Part shown: one piece after another, positions 35,115 through 42,903 of the stretch | How the letters are laid out: each line of letters opens with the position of its first letter | How positions within the stretch are numbered: the first letter of the stretch is position 1 | Assembly (NCBI RefSeq): GCF_002368095.1 | Contig: NZ_AP018227.1 | Span: forward strand, 4,339,796-4,403,795 | Reading direction: 5' to 3' | DNA from: Calothrix parasitica NIES-267 | GTDB lineage: Bacteria; Cyanobacteriota; Cyanobacteriia; Cyanobacteriales; Nostocaceae | DNA: 64,000 nucleotides | Notes under the pieces: generated by a model | What the model saw: the letters and a program-made list of their open reading frames with translations, nothing else | Told to the model about the DNA's origin: nothing | Database searches by the model: none | Translations under genes and position numbers: made by a program

Positions 35115-36701
35115 ATGAATAAAGCAGTTCTAATCAATCTTGGAAATGGCAATTTAGACGATGGGTTCCCTCGGGTTACTGTTCAAGTATGGATAGGTGG
35201 CAATTCTCGACCCCAGCAATTTATCGGTAGCTTACCTGCTGCTCCAATTTTGGCAAGTTTATACAAGAATTGGCAAATAGTTTATAAAGAAATTTGTGTA
35301 CAGTTAGTAAATGTTCAAGAGTTCGGCAGACAGCTAACAGTTGAGCTAGTAGATCAAGATATTGATGATGAATTAGAAATTGAAAGTGAAGGGATTAATA
35401 ATATCTCACAAGTTAGTTTTAATGAAATTTGTGAAAATTTAACATATAGTCTGAACTCATGGCTAAATACCCCCCATTTTTTGTCTATCGAACGTCAAAT
35501 GCTATGCCAACTCGATAGAGAATCGGAAATACAAGTAACCCTAGAAACTAATGATAACTTAATCCGTCGCTTACCTTGGCATTGCTGGAAATTTTTTGAA
35601 GATTATCCGAAAGCTGAATTAGCTCTTTCTCAACCAGAGTATATCCGTCAGGTACAAAGGCAGCAGGAAACTGAAAAGGTCAGGATTTTAGCTATTTTAG
35701 CTAGTACTCAAGGAATTGATTTAGCAGCAGAACAAAGTTTTTTAGAAAATTTAGAAAATGCACAAACAAAATTTTTGATTCAACCTTCTATTAGAGAATT
35801 GAATTGGGAGTTGATTAATAACCAAGGTTGGGAAATTTTGTTTTTTGCAGGGCACAGTCAAACTGAAGGTGAAACAGGAAGAATTTATTTAAATGAACAA
35901 AGTAAAGATAATAGTTTAACAATCGAACAGTTGCAAGCATCTTTAAAAATTGCGATTGCTAATGGTTTGAAGTTAGCAATATTTAATTCCTGTGATGGTT
36001 TGGGATTAGCAAATACTTTAGAAAAATTACATATTCCCACTATTATTATTATGCGCGAACCCGTACCGAATAAAGTAGCGCAAGAATTTTTTAAACATTT
36101 TTTGACTGCATTTGCTCTTTCCCATAAGTCGTTACATTTATCAGTAAGACAAGCAAGGGAGCAGTTACAAATCCTTGAAGAAGAATTTCCCGGAGCTTCC
36201 TGGCTACCTGTTATTTGTCAAAATCCTGCTGTAGAACCACCGGATTGGTTAAATATCGCCAGACCCGTGCGTTTAGTGCTATCTTCTGAAGAAATATATG
36301 CGCTACAAAATATTTTGCTGAATTATATTGGGCCTATCGCTCCTACTTTCTTGCAAAAAACATTAGCACAAGCGAGAAACTTTGATGCTTTGATTGAGGG
36401 ACTACTAACTCGTTTAACCGTCATCCAAAAAGCTGAATTCCTCGAACTAGTAAATTTACTTTTTGCAGAACCAGAAGCCGAATCCGAAGAAGATGAAAAT
36501 GATAATCTTACTGAAGAATTTATTCATGAATGCGAGCAAATATTAACTCAAATAATTGGGCCTGTAACACCAATGCTCATTCAAGAAGCTTTGAGTTTAG
36601 ACAATCAAAGTCGTCAAAAATTTGTTGAAAATTTAGCTGAAAAAATTCCCTTTCCCGAGCTACGTAATGAATTTGAACAACGAGTATCAGTGGATGATTG
36701 A
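35115..36701 (+). CDS. CHAT-domain caspase-like protease with two C-terminal helical repeats
   Basis: A 528-residue protein. Residues about 1-180 are the N-terminal domain usual before cyanobacterial CHAT domains (IERQMLCQLDRESEIQVTLE...LPWHCWKFFEDYPKAELALS). CHAT domain about 188-370: catalytic His247 in FFAGHSQTEG and Cys293 in IFNSCDGLG. The common cyanobacterial version continues into CHASE2 membrane domains. Here instead there are two copies of a helical domain with an IGP core: EEIYALQNILLNYIGPIAPTFLQ (about 392) and EEFIHECEQILTQIIGPVTPMLIQ (about 467). The domain resembles those at the C-terminus of some cyanobacterial Ser/Thr kinases (DUF8082-like, from memory). Predicted cytoplasmic cysteine protease. 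Confidence 0.88.
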   Translation: MNKAVLINLGNGNLDDGFPRVTVQVWIGGNSRPQQFIGSLPAAPILASLYKNWQIVYKEICVQLVNVQEFGRQLTVELVDQDIDDELEIESEGINNISQVSFNEICENLTYSLNSWLNTPHFLSIERQMLCQLDRESEIQVTLETNDNLIRRLPWHCWKFFEDYPKAELALSQPEYIRQVQRQQETEKVRILAILASTQGIDLAAEQSFLENLENAQTKFLIQPSIRELNWELINNQGWEILFFAGHSQTEGETGRIYLNEQSKDNSLTIEQLQASLKIAIANGLKLAIFNSCDGLGLANTLEKLHIPTIIIMREPVPNKVAQEFFKHFLTAFALSHKSLHLSVRQAREQLQILEEEFPGASWLPVICQNPAVEPPDWLNIARPVRLVLSSEEIYALQNILLNYIGPIAPTFLQKTLAQARNFDALIEGLLTRLTVIQKAEFLELVNLLFAEPEAESEEDENDNLTEEFIHECEQILTQIIGPVTPMLIQEALSLDNQSRQKFVENLAEKIPFPELRNEFEQRVSVDD

Positions 36702-36733
36702 TTTTAAATTTTTGATTTAAAATTTTTGGTTTT

Positions 36734-36850
36734 ATACCAATTCTGTATGAGGCTGCGCTGAATCGCTCTCAGCCTGGAAGGCTTGAGCTACACTCACAAA
36801 GCCCAACGAACTGGGCTGAATTAAGCGCATATTTATGAAGAAATGGTATT
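36734..36850. repeat. Dispersed ATAC(C/T)AATTCTGTATGAG repeat
   Basis: About 117 bp from ATACCAATTCTGTATGAG to AATGGTAT, with inner GGGCTG/CAGCC arms. The inverse orientation copy is at 60921-61013. Confidence 0.75.
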
Positions 36851-36954
36851 AGGTTTTAGATTTTTTATTAGGACTTGATGATAATAGTATAGGAATTTTC
36901 ACGCTCTTAGAATACAGATAAACCTCACCCCCTTCCCCTCTCCTTATTAAGGAG

Positions 36955-37192
36955 TTACCGTGTACACACAAGTACTCTCAGCATACGTTTCAGGGATTTC
37001 AAGCCCCTTAAATCGTCATTGCGAGCGAAGCGAAGCAATCGCATTAATGCGGAGATTATTGCGATTGCTATGTCCTGACGGACACGCTCCGCTAACGTCG
37101 TTCCTCCTTGCAATGACAGGTTTTGAGCGATTTTCATCTGAATCCAAAACCCGCTTCCAGGTAGGATTTTAAGACTTGTGTGTACACCGTAG
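36955..37192. mobile_element. 238-bp MITE with 19-bp ends and a 13-bp target duplication
   Basis: Left end TTACCGTGTACACACAAGT and reverse complement of the right end CTACGGTGTACACACAAGT match at 17 of 19 positions. Both sides are flanked by CCTTATTAAGGAG (36942-36954 and 37193-37205). The element sits inside a CTCCTTATTAAGGAGAGGGG palindrome, so its insertion site can be reconstructed. Inside are GTCATTGCGAGCGAAGCGAA-type arms shared with 50324-50396. No coding frame. Confidence 0.88.
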
Positions 37193-37272
37193 CCTTATTA
37201 AGGAGAGGGGGGAAAATTAATTGAAAACTGCTATATAAAAAATCACCCAACTTTCCGCAAAATTCCAAATTT

Positions 37273-38190
37273 TTAACGAGGTTGTTGGTTAAGTAAATCC
37301 ATTGCAATCAGCAAACTAGACTTCATCCGCTCAAAAGCAATTGCGAGTAAACCAATTTCATCTTTAGAGCTTTCTTTGAAGTTACTGGTCATGTCACCTT
37401 TACTGATAGCATTGGCAGTATTGGCAATATTTCTCACTCGCGCTATGACAACTTTTTTCAACAAATGGTTAATTAGTAAGATTACTGCAATAAAGATAAA
37501 AATTACTACAGCCATCATTTTGAAAATAGCTTTTCTGGCATTGTTAAATACATCCTCAGAAGGAACATAAACCATCTGAGCGGCAACAATATCACCTAAA
37601 TTCCAACCAAAACCATTTTCTCCGTAGGTATTTATTAAACTTTGAGGTGCTTTTTCGGGAGTAGAATGACACTCAAGACATCGCTGTTCTTTGACAATAA
37701 ACGGACGAGCGGTATAAAACCTATCTCCTTTCTCATCTGAATGAAAACCACTGATTTCTAAACGTTTTGGATCTAACTTAAATTTTTCAATTAATTTCGT
37801 TTCAAATTCGTTAGCTTTATCTTCTAGATTAGTAGGATTTAGGGTAGCGTCCTTATAAGAAAAGTTTTTATAAGCAGGGGTTTGAGTTAGATGACGAGAT
37901 ACTTTTTTTACTGAAAAAGTCGGAATTGCTTCTGGAATAAATTCTGGAACATCTGACAGCTTAGGCTTTAACCAGGGATTAACACGTTCTTGAGTGTAAA
38001 CTCTGAGCGAATTCATCGTTTCCATAAACAACTCAGCCTGAATCGTAACTTCATGCTGCGCTCTTTGATAAAGTATGTTCGATAGGGTTACACCGCTCAA
38101 AATGATGCCAAATATAAGTGCAATAATCAACAAGGTATTAAATTTGTCGTTAATCTTGGCATCCTGAAAACTTGTTTTTATTTTAAACAT
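37273..38190 (-). CDS. Tll0287-like haem sensor with HAMP, no output domain
   Basis: A 305-residue membrane protein. TM helix 1 spans about residues 17-40. A periplasmic Tll0287-like (DUF3365) domain (about 41-225) includes the c-type haem-binding CLECHS (CxxCH), GFGWNLGDIVAAQMVYVP and the RFYTARPFIVKEQ strand. TM helix 2 spans about 228-247. A HAMP-like segment (VRNIANTANAISKGDMTSNFKESSKDEIGLLAIAFERMKSSL) ends the protein. Homologues normally continue into a kinase, cyclase or methyl-accepting domain, so this one would need a separate partner. Predicted redox or gas sensing. It is transcribed opposite to its neighbours. Confidence 0.87.
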   Translation of the reverse strand: MFKIKTSFQDAKINDKFNTLLIIALIFGIILSGVTLSNILYQRAQHEVTIQAELFMETMNSLRVYTQERVNPWLKPKLSDVPEFIPEAIPTFSVKKVSRHLTQTPAYKNFSYKDATLNPTNLEDKANEFETKLIEKFKLDPKRLEISGFHSDEKGDRFYTARPFIVKEQRCLECHSTPEKAPQSLINTYGENGFGWNLGDIVAAQMVYVPSEDVFNNARKAIFKMMAVVIFIFIAVILLINHLLKKVVIARVRNIANTANAISKGDMTSNFKESSKDEIGLLAIAFERMKSSLLIAMDLLNQQPR

Positions 38191-38417
38191 GCTAAAGTTT
38201 AAGACTCCTGCTAATGGTTACGATAAATAGTTACACTTGAGTCAAGTGCATTCTTATAGTACTTAGTTCCAGTTGTTGTTTGAGATGAATAATCTTTGGA
38301 GGAATAGCAATCAAATGTCTATCTGAATTATTTTAGCTATTTAGGAGACTTTAAGATTGCAAAATTAATTTACTTTATTGTTTTAAATTTTTTGTACCGC
38401 AACTACTAAATTTTTTC

Positions 38418-38547
38418 ATATCTTATATCTTGCACCATTCTCAAGAAGACCAAATAAACCCGGTTTCTCCGAAGTGAAAGCATTATTATGTGGTTGTTTA
38501 AGCAATAAGAAACCGGGTTTATGACACTAGTGCAAGATTTGAGATAT
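38418..38547. mobile_element. 130-bp MITE upstream of DUF1822 copy 2
   Basis: Ends ATATCTTATATCTTGCACCA (38418-38437) and, inverted, ATATCTCAAATCTTGCACTA (38528-38547) match at 17 of 20. Inside is a 13-bp perfect inverted pair AAACCCGGTTTCT/AGAAACCGGGTTT (38456-38468, 38508-38520). The segment TGACACTAGTGCAAGAT also occurs, inverted, at 24931-24947. The in-frame ATG at 38521 belongs to this element and is not the gene's start. Confidence 0.8.
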
Positions 38548-38625
38548 TTCATTCCAAAGTCCAATACAAAAGTGGATAAGTTGCTTTCACTTACATCTAT
38601 TTATTTTTATATGCGAGGGAAAATC

Positions 38626-39696
38626 ATGCCTAATCCAAATTCTCCTCAAGACTTGAGGATTCTTTTACAAGAAAACGCTTGGTTAGAACCAGAACATTTT
38701 GCATTAGCACAAAAAATTAGTTCTCTTGAGAAGACTAACCATAATACTTCCTGGCAAATCTATTTAAACACGTTGGCGTTGCTTGGTTTGGAGGTATGGT
38801 TAGAAAAAAGCTTACCAGATGAAGTCATTATTAGAGATATTGACAGAATCACAACTGCTGGTTATCTCAACGCTGATAAGTTCAAAATTTGTGCGATCGC
38901 AACGGAAAGTTTACTTTGTGAGGTTGTTGAGATACCGAAAGCAATAATCGAAAATCCTGGTAATTTTGCCCATTTTTATGTAGTGGTTGAGGTTCTCGAA
39001 GAAAATGAGGAGGTTGTAATTAAAGGATTTTTATCTCACAAACAACTAATTGAAAGTAAAAATAATTTTAAATTGCCCATAAGCGACGGTTGTTATCAAA
39101 TACCGCTATCTTTCTTTGATATGGAACCAAATCATCTATCACTTTATCAGCGTTATGTTGAAGCATCGGAATTTCTTCCACTTGTAGCTCAAAGTCAAGT
39201 AACTCAAACAAACCAAATAGCAGCGAATATTATAAGTAAAACTACGACTAAATTAAGTAAGTGGTTACAAGGAGTAATTGATGAAAGTTGGCAAGCCTTA
39301 GATTCTTTAAAAAGACCTGAATTCAATTTAGATTACAGTTTAAGAAGTATTGATGATGAAACTAAAAGAACTAAAATAATAGATTTAGGAATCAATTTAG
39401 ACAGTCACAAAGTAGCCTTAGTAATATGTATATCTCCCGATAATTTAGATAGTGCTAATCATCAATCTAAAATCAGCGTTTTAGCTCAACTAAGACCAAT
39501 GGATGGAGATGATTATTTACCACAGAATATTAAATTAATCCTGATATCTAAAGCTGGTAAAGTTCTACAAGAAATTACTTCAAACTTTCAAGATAAATGC
39601 ATTCAGTTGAATGTGTTAAAAGGTGAACCGGGAAAACAGTTTAGTATAAAAGTGAGTTTAGGAGATTCCAGCATTATGGAAAAATTTGAGTTGTAA
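38626..39696 (+). CDS. DUF1822 family protein (copy 2)
   Basis: The ATG at 38626 is preceded by GAGGG at a 7-nt spacing and matches the start context of copy 1, giving 356 residues. It is collinear with copy 1 throughout: LQENAWLEPEHFALAQKIS, YLNTLALLGLEVWLEKSL, ICAIATESLLCEVVEIPK, HFYVVVEVLEENEEVVIKGF, and the C-terminal NIKLILISKAGKVLQEITSN. It differs by a short insertion (AIIENPGNF). The longer frame from 38521 starts inside a MITE and should not be used. Function unknown; see island finding. Confidence 0.9.
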   Translation: MPNPNSPQDLRILLQENAWLEPEHFALAQKISSLEKTNHNTSWQIYLNTLALLGLEVWLEKSLPDEVIIRDIDRITTAGYLNADKFKICAIATESLLCEVVEIPKAIIENPGNFAHFYVVVEVLEENEEVVIKGFLSHKQLIESKNNFKLPISDGCYQIPLSFFDMEPNHLSLYQRYVEASEFLPLVAQSQVTQTNQIAANIISKTTTKLSKWLQGVIDESWQALDSLKRPEFNLDYSLRSIDDETKRTKIIDLGINLDSHKVALVICISPDNLDSANHQSKISVLAQLRPMDGDDYLPQNIKLILISKAGKVLQEITSNFQDKCIQLNVLKGEPGKQFSIKVSLGDSSIMEKFEL

Positions 39697-40163
39697 AGGA
39701 TAAAAAGTAAATTGGTATTTGATTGAAATGTATATTTCCTATAATTTGTAAATTATCTCATATATCTAATATTATCAATAGGTCGGCAACTCTCATAAGC
39801 AATGGCACGCAAAGCGTGCCGAGTGACGATAAAATAAACAATTTATATTAGTTTTTATAAGACAATAATTAATTATATTTGAATGCAAATTGAGACTATT
39901 AATAGAACCAGTCCACAAATAAGATTAGGAATGGCCGCAACCGGCACATTTTTTTGTAGGGTGCTGTGACACTTTGAAAATGCCCGAACGTAGTAATAAT
40001 GTTTTGAGTGTCACGCACCACCCAAGTGTTGTGACAATTGCGTAAATCCTGAAGATAATTTTAATCAGCTTGTAACCATGTATAAAGGTCAGTTTAATTT
40101 CACCAAATAGCCCTATTTTAAATAAAAGACAGAGCCACCAAGTAAAACTGTTAGAGAAAATAG
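39697..40163. repeat. Intergenic with a 132-bp dispersed element
   Basis: 39927-40058 is the uninterrupted form of the element at 14560-14896: GGAATGGCCGCAACCGGCAC, GTAGGGTGCTGTGACACTTTG, GTGTCACGCACCACCC, GTGACAATTGCGTAA. A small GGCACGC-AAA-GCGTGCC hairpin lies near 39808. No gene in the gap. Confidence 0.75.
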
Positions 40164-40466
40164 TTATTGATTGTGTACCTGAATGGTTTGCTCTGCTGAA
40201 GTCCTAAATATTTCCCGTAAAACTTGAGCAATAGAATCTGCTTGTACGCATATACCAATACTGAGCAGCCCAATTACCCCAATCAGTAAACATATAGATT
40301 TAAGCTCTGATTTATGAGGATTATTCCTAGCTTTTCCAGATGCTTTAATTTCTGATAACAGTTCTGTTTCTATATAAGGACTCCAATAATTATTTATCTC
40401 AAAATCAAGATTTGGGATATGAACCAGATTTGAGTATTGAGAATTATGATGTTCTTTTTTGGGCAT
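40164..40466 (-). CDS. Small single-TM protein, unknown
   Basis: A 100-residue protein. The N-terminal half is hydrophilic (HNSQYSNLVHIPNLDFEINNYWSPYIETELLSEIKASGK). One TM helix at about residues 54-73 (ICLLIGVIGLLSIGICVQA) and a short C-terminal tail follow. No family recognised. It is about 220 bp from the response-regulator-like gene on the same strand, but no functional link can be shown. It may be an orphan or lineage-specific gene. Confidence 0.5.
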   Translation of the reverse strand: MPKKEHHNSQYSNLVHIPNLDFEINNYWSPYIETELLSEIKASGKARNNPHKSELKSICLLIGVIGLLSIGICVQADSIAQVLREIFRTSAEQTIQVHNQ

Positions 40467-40681
40467 CTTAATTTTTCAGGGATAGAGTACAATAAATTGG
40501 TTATCCAAAATTATTATTTACTGATACAAAAATAGGCAACAAATCTCGCTGTTCATAATATTATTTAGCTGTAAAATTTAGATATTGCTGAATTAATAAG
40601 ACTGAAGTTAAAAGTTAATTTAAGTAAGTTAAGCACAACTTCAACTTCAACTTTAAGTAAAATTCAGAAGTTTATTGCTGT

Positions 40682-41098
40682 TTATTCAAGCTTTTTCACT
40701 GTCCGTGTTGCATACCATTCCTTGAGAAAAGCTTGTCTTTCCAAACGGACTATAATTGCTTTCAAAAATTCCTCTTGGGTACAAGAGTTAATAATAAAGT
40801 CATCAGCCCCCATTTCCATTGCTTTGCGGATTTGAGACTGACTCACTTCACTAGTAAGAAAAATTAAGGGTATAATCGCTGTGACAGGGTTTTCGCGTAG
40901 TGCCTTTAGAAGGCTATACCCATCAAGTTCCGGCATTACAATATCACTGATAATTAAATCGGGTAACTCTGATTGTGCTTTGCACAGACCGACAACAGCA
41001 TTTTCTGAGACTATTATATTAAAGCCTTCCAACTCCAGTAATTTTATAAATATACTATTATTAGATAATTCCGATTGAATCACTAAAATCTTCGTCAT
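40682..41098 (-). CDS. Atypical response-regulator receiver protein
   Basis: The ATG at 41098 gives 138 residues; a TTG 15 bases upstream is less likely. It is a single CheY-like domain. Asp52 (IISDIVMPELDG) aligns with the phosphorylated residue and LTS supplies the conserved Thr/Ser. The acidic Mg2+-binding pair is replaced by Gln8-Ser9 (VIQSEL) and the conserved Lys by Asn (DDFIINSC). With two of the usual active-site elements gone, it may be a phosphorylation-independent pseudo-receiver. There is no output domain and no kinase beside it. Confidence 0.82.
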   Translation of the reverse strand: MTKILVIQSELSNNSIFIKLLELEGFNIIVSENAVVGLCKAQSELPDLIISDIVMPELDGYSLLKALRENPVTAIIPLIFLTSEVSQSQIRKAMEMGADDFIINSCTQEEFLKAIIVRLERQAFLKEWYATRTVKKLE

Positions 41099-41437
41099 TA
41101 CTTTTTGAGTCAAATATTTGTTAATATGCCCTATTTAGTTTGCTAATAAATATCCTCCAACAATGGAACAGCTAATAGGGGAAATGTTTTTGGACGTAAT
41201 ATAGCAGCGTTCGCTTGGTTAGAATACAGCAAACTACCCCCTTCCCTTTTGCTTAGTAAATAGGAGAAATAAAAGCCGACGATTGAGTTTTCCGGCATCA
41301 ACTAATAATCAACCTAAAACCGCTATAGTCTATCCATAGATTATATTTGAGCGTTTTATCATTCTTTATTACAGTATAATGCTCACATGATTTACATCGT
41401 TTAGACAAGAGAACTTAAGAAAGTTAAGGAGAAAGTT
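41099..41437. other. Intergenic between divergent genes
   Basis: 339 bases with no gene. A TACCCCCTTCCC...CTTAGTAAATAGGAG remnant near 41235 resembles the CCTCACCCCC repeat family. An SD-like AAGGAG lies at 41427-41431 for the next gene. Confidence 0.5.
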
Positions 41438-42013
41438 ATTTATTTCCCCAACCGTCGCTTTCTCTTCTGGTTCGGATTAACTTTAGTAATTGTCTTGCTT
41501 GGATTTGTTCCGGTGAGGATAACTATTGCTTTTCAGCAAGCAGCAACTCCCCAGGCTATTTTTGTGCTGGGGGGTGATTTTGAACGGACTAAGTTTGCTG
41601 GTGAGTTTTGGCAGTCTCGAAAGGATTTGGATATTTGGGTTTCTGATTTTCGTTGGAATTTAGATAGACAGCGACAGATTTTGAAGAAGTTTGGTGTGTC
41701 TGATGAGCAGTTGCATTTGGATGGTGCAGCGACGGATACGGTGACTAATTTTACGACTTTGGTTGATGATTTTGTTGATGCCGATCTACAGCATATTTAT
41801 TTGATTACTTCGGATTATCATATGAGGAGGTCGAGGGTTATTGCAAGTGTTGTTTTAGGTAGTCGGGGGGTTGTGGTAACGCCGATTGCGGTAGATTCGG
41901 GGAGGGATGAGGATGAGTCTTTGATGAGGGTGGTGAGGGATGTTGCGCGTAGTTTGTTGTGGATTGTGAGTGGGAAAACGGGAGCAAGCCTAAATCCTCG
42001 TTTGAGAACTTAG
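41438..42013 (+). CDS. YdcF-like DUF218 protein, probable ATT start
   Basis: The first usable TTG (41495) would cut off the N-terminal TM helix. The frame is open upstream to 41405. An AAGGAGA Shine-Dalgarno stands 6 nt before ATT at 41438, which gives 191 residues beginning with YFPNRRFLFWFGLTLVIVLL (TM helix). The DUF218 domain follows: PQAIFVLGGDFERTKFAGEFW, LDIWVSDFRW, DGAATDTVTNFTTLVDDF, and IYLITSDYHMRRSRVIASVVLG. YdcF-like proteins are envelope-linked and may bind nucleotides; function is poorly known. Confidence 0.78.
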   Translation: MYFPNRRFLFWFGLTLVIVLLGFVPVRITIAFQQAATPQAIFVLGGDFERTKFAGEFWQSRKDLDIWVSDFRWNLDRQRQILKKFGVSDEQLHLDGAATDTVTNFTTLVDDFVDADLQHIYLITSDYHMRRSRVIASVVLGSRGVVVTPIAVDSGRDEDESLMRVVRDVARSLLWIVSGKTGASLNPRLRT

Positions 42014-42047
42014 GCATTAATTATATAAGTCATTTGGCTGTAATTTA

Positions 42048-42824
42048 CTAGTTTACAGGTTCTGACAGTTTAATAAGTACTTGCCATGCTTGCTTTTGTA
42101 AAAATGGTAATTTAAATAGCTGTCTATCAAGAAATTCCATTCCACCGAGAATAATATTAAATCCAGGTAATCCTACAAAAAAACTTGCTGCAAGGGTTGT
42201 TAAGTAGAAGTATTTAATTTCAACTTTCTTGAAATATTTTTGAAATAATACTAAATCTTTATCTAGTAAAGGATGTTCGTCTTCTGAACGAATTGCAGGT
42301 GTTAAGTTACGGAATAGATTAATAAGTATATTGTGACCTAGTGGTTCAATAAAAATAGCCTTTCCATTCGGTTGTAGAACCCGTGTCATTGATTGCATTG
42401 CTTTCTCAATATCGAGATGATGTAAAATAGCTCCACCACAGATTAAATCAACTGAACTACTATTAAATGTCAGTTCTTCTGCATTCATAACTTCAAAGAA
42501 TAGATTATCTCCTATTCCTTTGTTTTTTGCTTCGGAGCTTGCGATTTCAATTGCAGCAGTGGAAATATCGATAGCTCTAACTATCTCAGCTCCATTTTGA
42601 GCTAAATCTATAGCATAGCTCCCAGCGCCACAACCAATTTCAACAGTTTTTACATTTTTAGAATGCTCAAATATAAATTGTTTATATTCTTCGTGTATAG
42701 AGCGAGTTACTTGATAAAATCTACTAACCTTTTTTGTTCTTTTATTTTGAAGACTTTCATCAGAATAACGCTCATCTTGAAAAGCTTTTTCCCGCTGGAT
42801 TCGGACATTTTCTTGAATCATCAA
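42048..42824 (-). CDS. Class I SAM-dependent methyltransferase of the polysaccharide locus
   Basis: A 258-residue methyltransferase. Motif I reads VKTVEIGCGAGSYAIDLAQ, followed by IVRAIDIST (acidic residue), then VDLICGGAILHHLDIEKAM and a methionine/proline-rich C-terminal part. It is the last gene of the minus-strand polysaccharide run, 80 bp after the terminal glycosyltransferase. It may methylate a sugar or the glycan terminus, a common way to set chain length (inference). No close relation to the two UbiE-like paralogues near the window start. Confidence 0.83.
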   Translation of the reverse strand: MMIQENVRIQREKAFQDERYSDESLQNKRTKKVSRFYQVTRSIHEEYKQFIFEHSKNVKTVEIGCGAGSYAIDLAQNGAEIVRAIDISTAAIEIASSEAKNKGIGDNLFFEVMNAEELTFNSSSVDLICGGAILHHLDIEKAMQSMTRVLQPNGKAIFIEPLGHNILINLFRNLTPAIRSEDEHPLLDKDLVLFQKYFKKVEIKYFYLTTLAASFFVGLPGFNIILGGMEFLDRQLFKLPFLQKQAWQVLIKLSEPVN

Positions 42825-42903
42825 ATTTTCTCCTTATTATTAATATATAGAATCAGTAAAATTTTAATCTAAGTTGCTTGAATCAATTGAATAATTTAAC
42901 TTT

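Noticed and set aside
36955..37172. Opposed 60-70 codon frames on both strands
   Set aside because: They lie wholly inside the 238-bp MITE with its palindromic arms; not genes.
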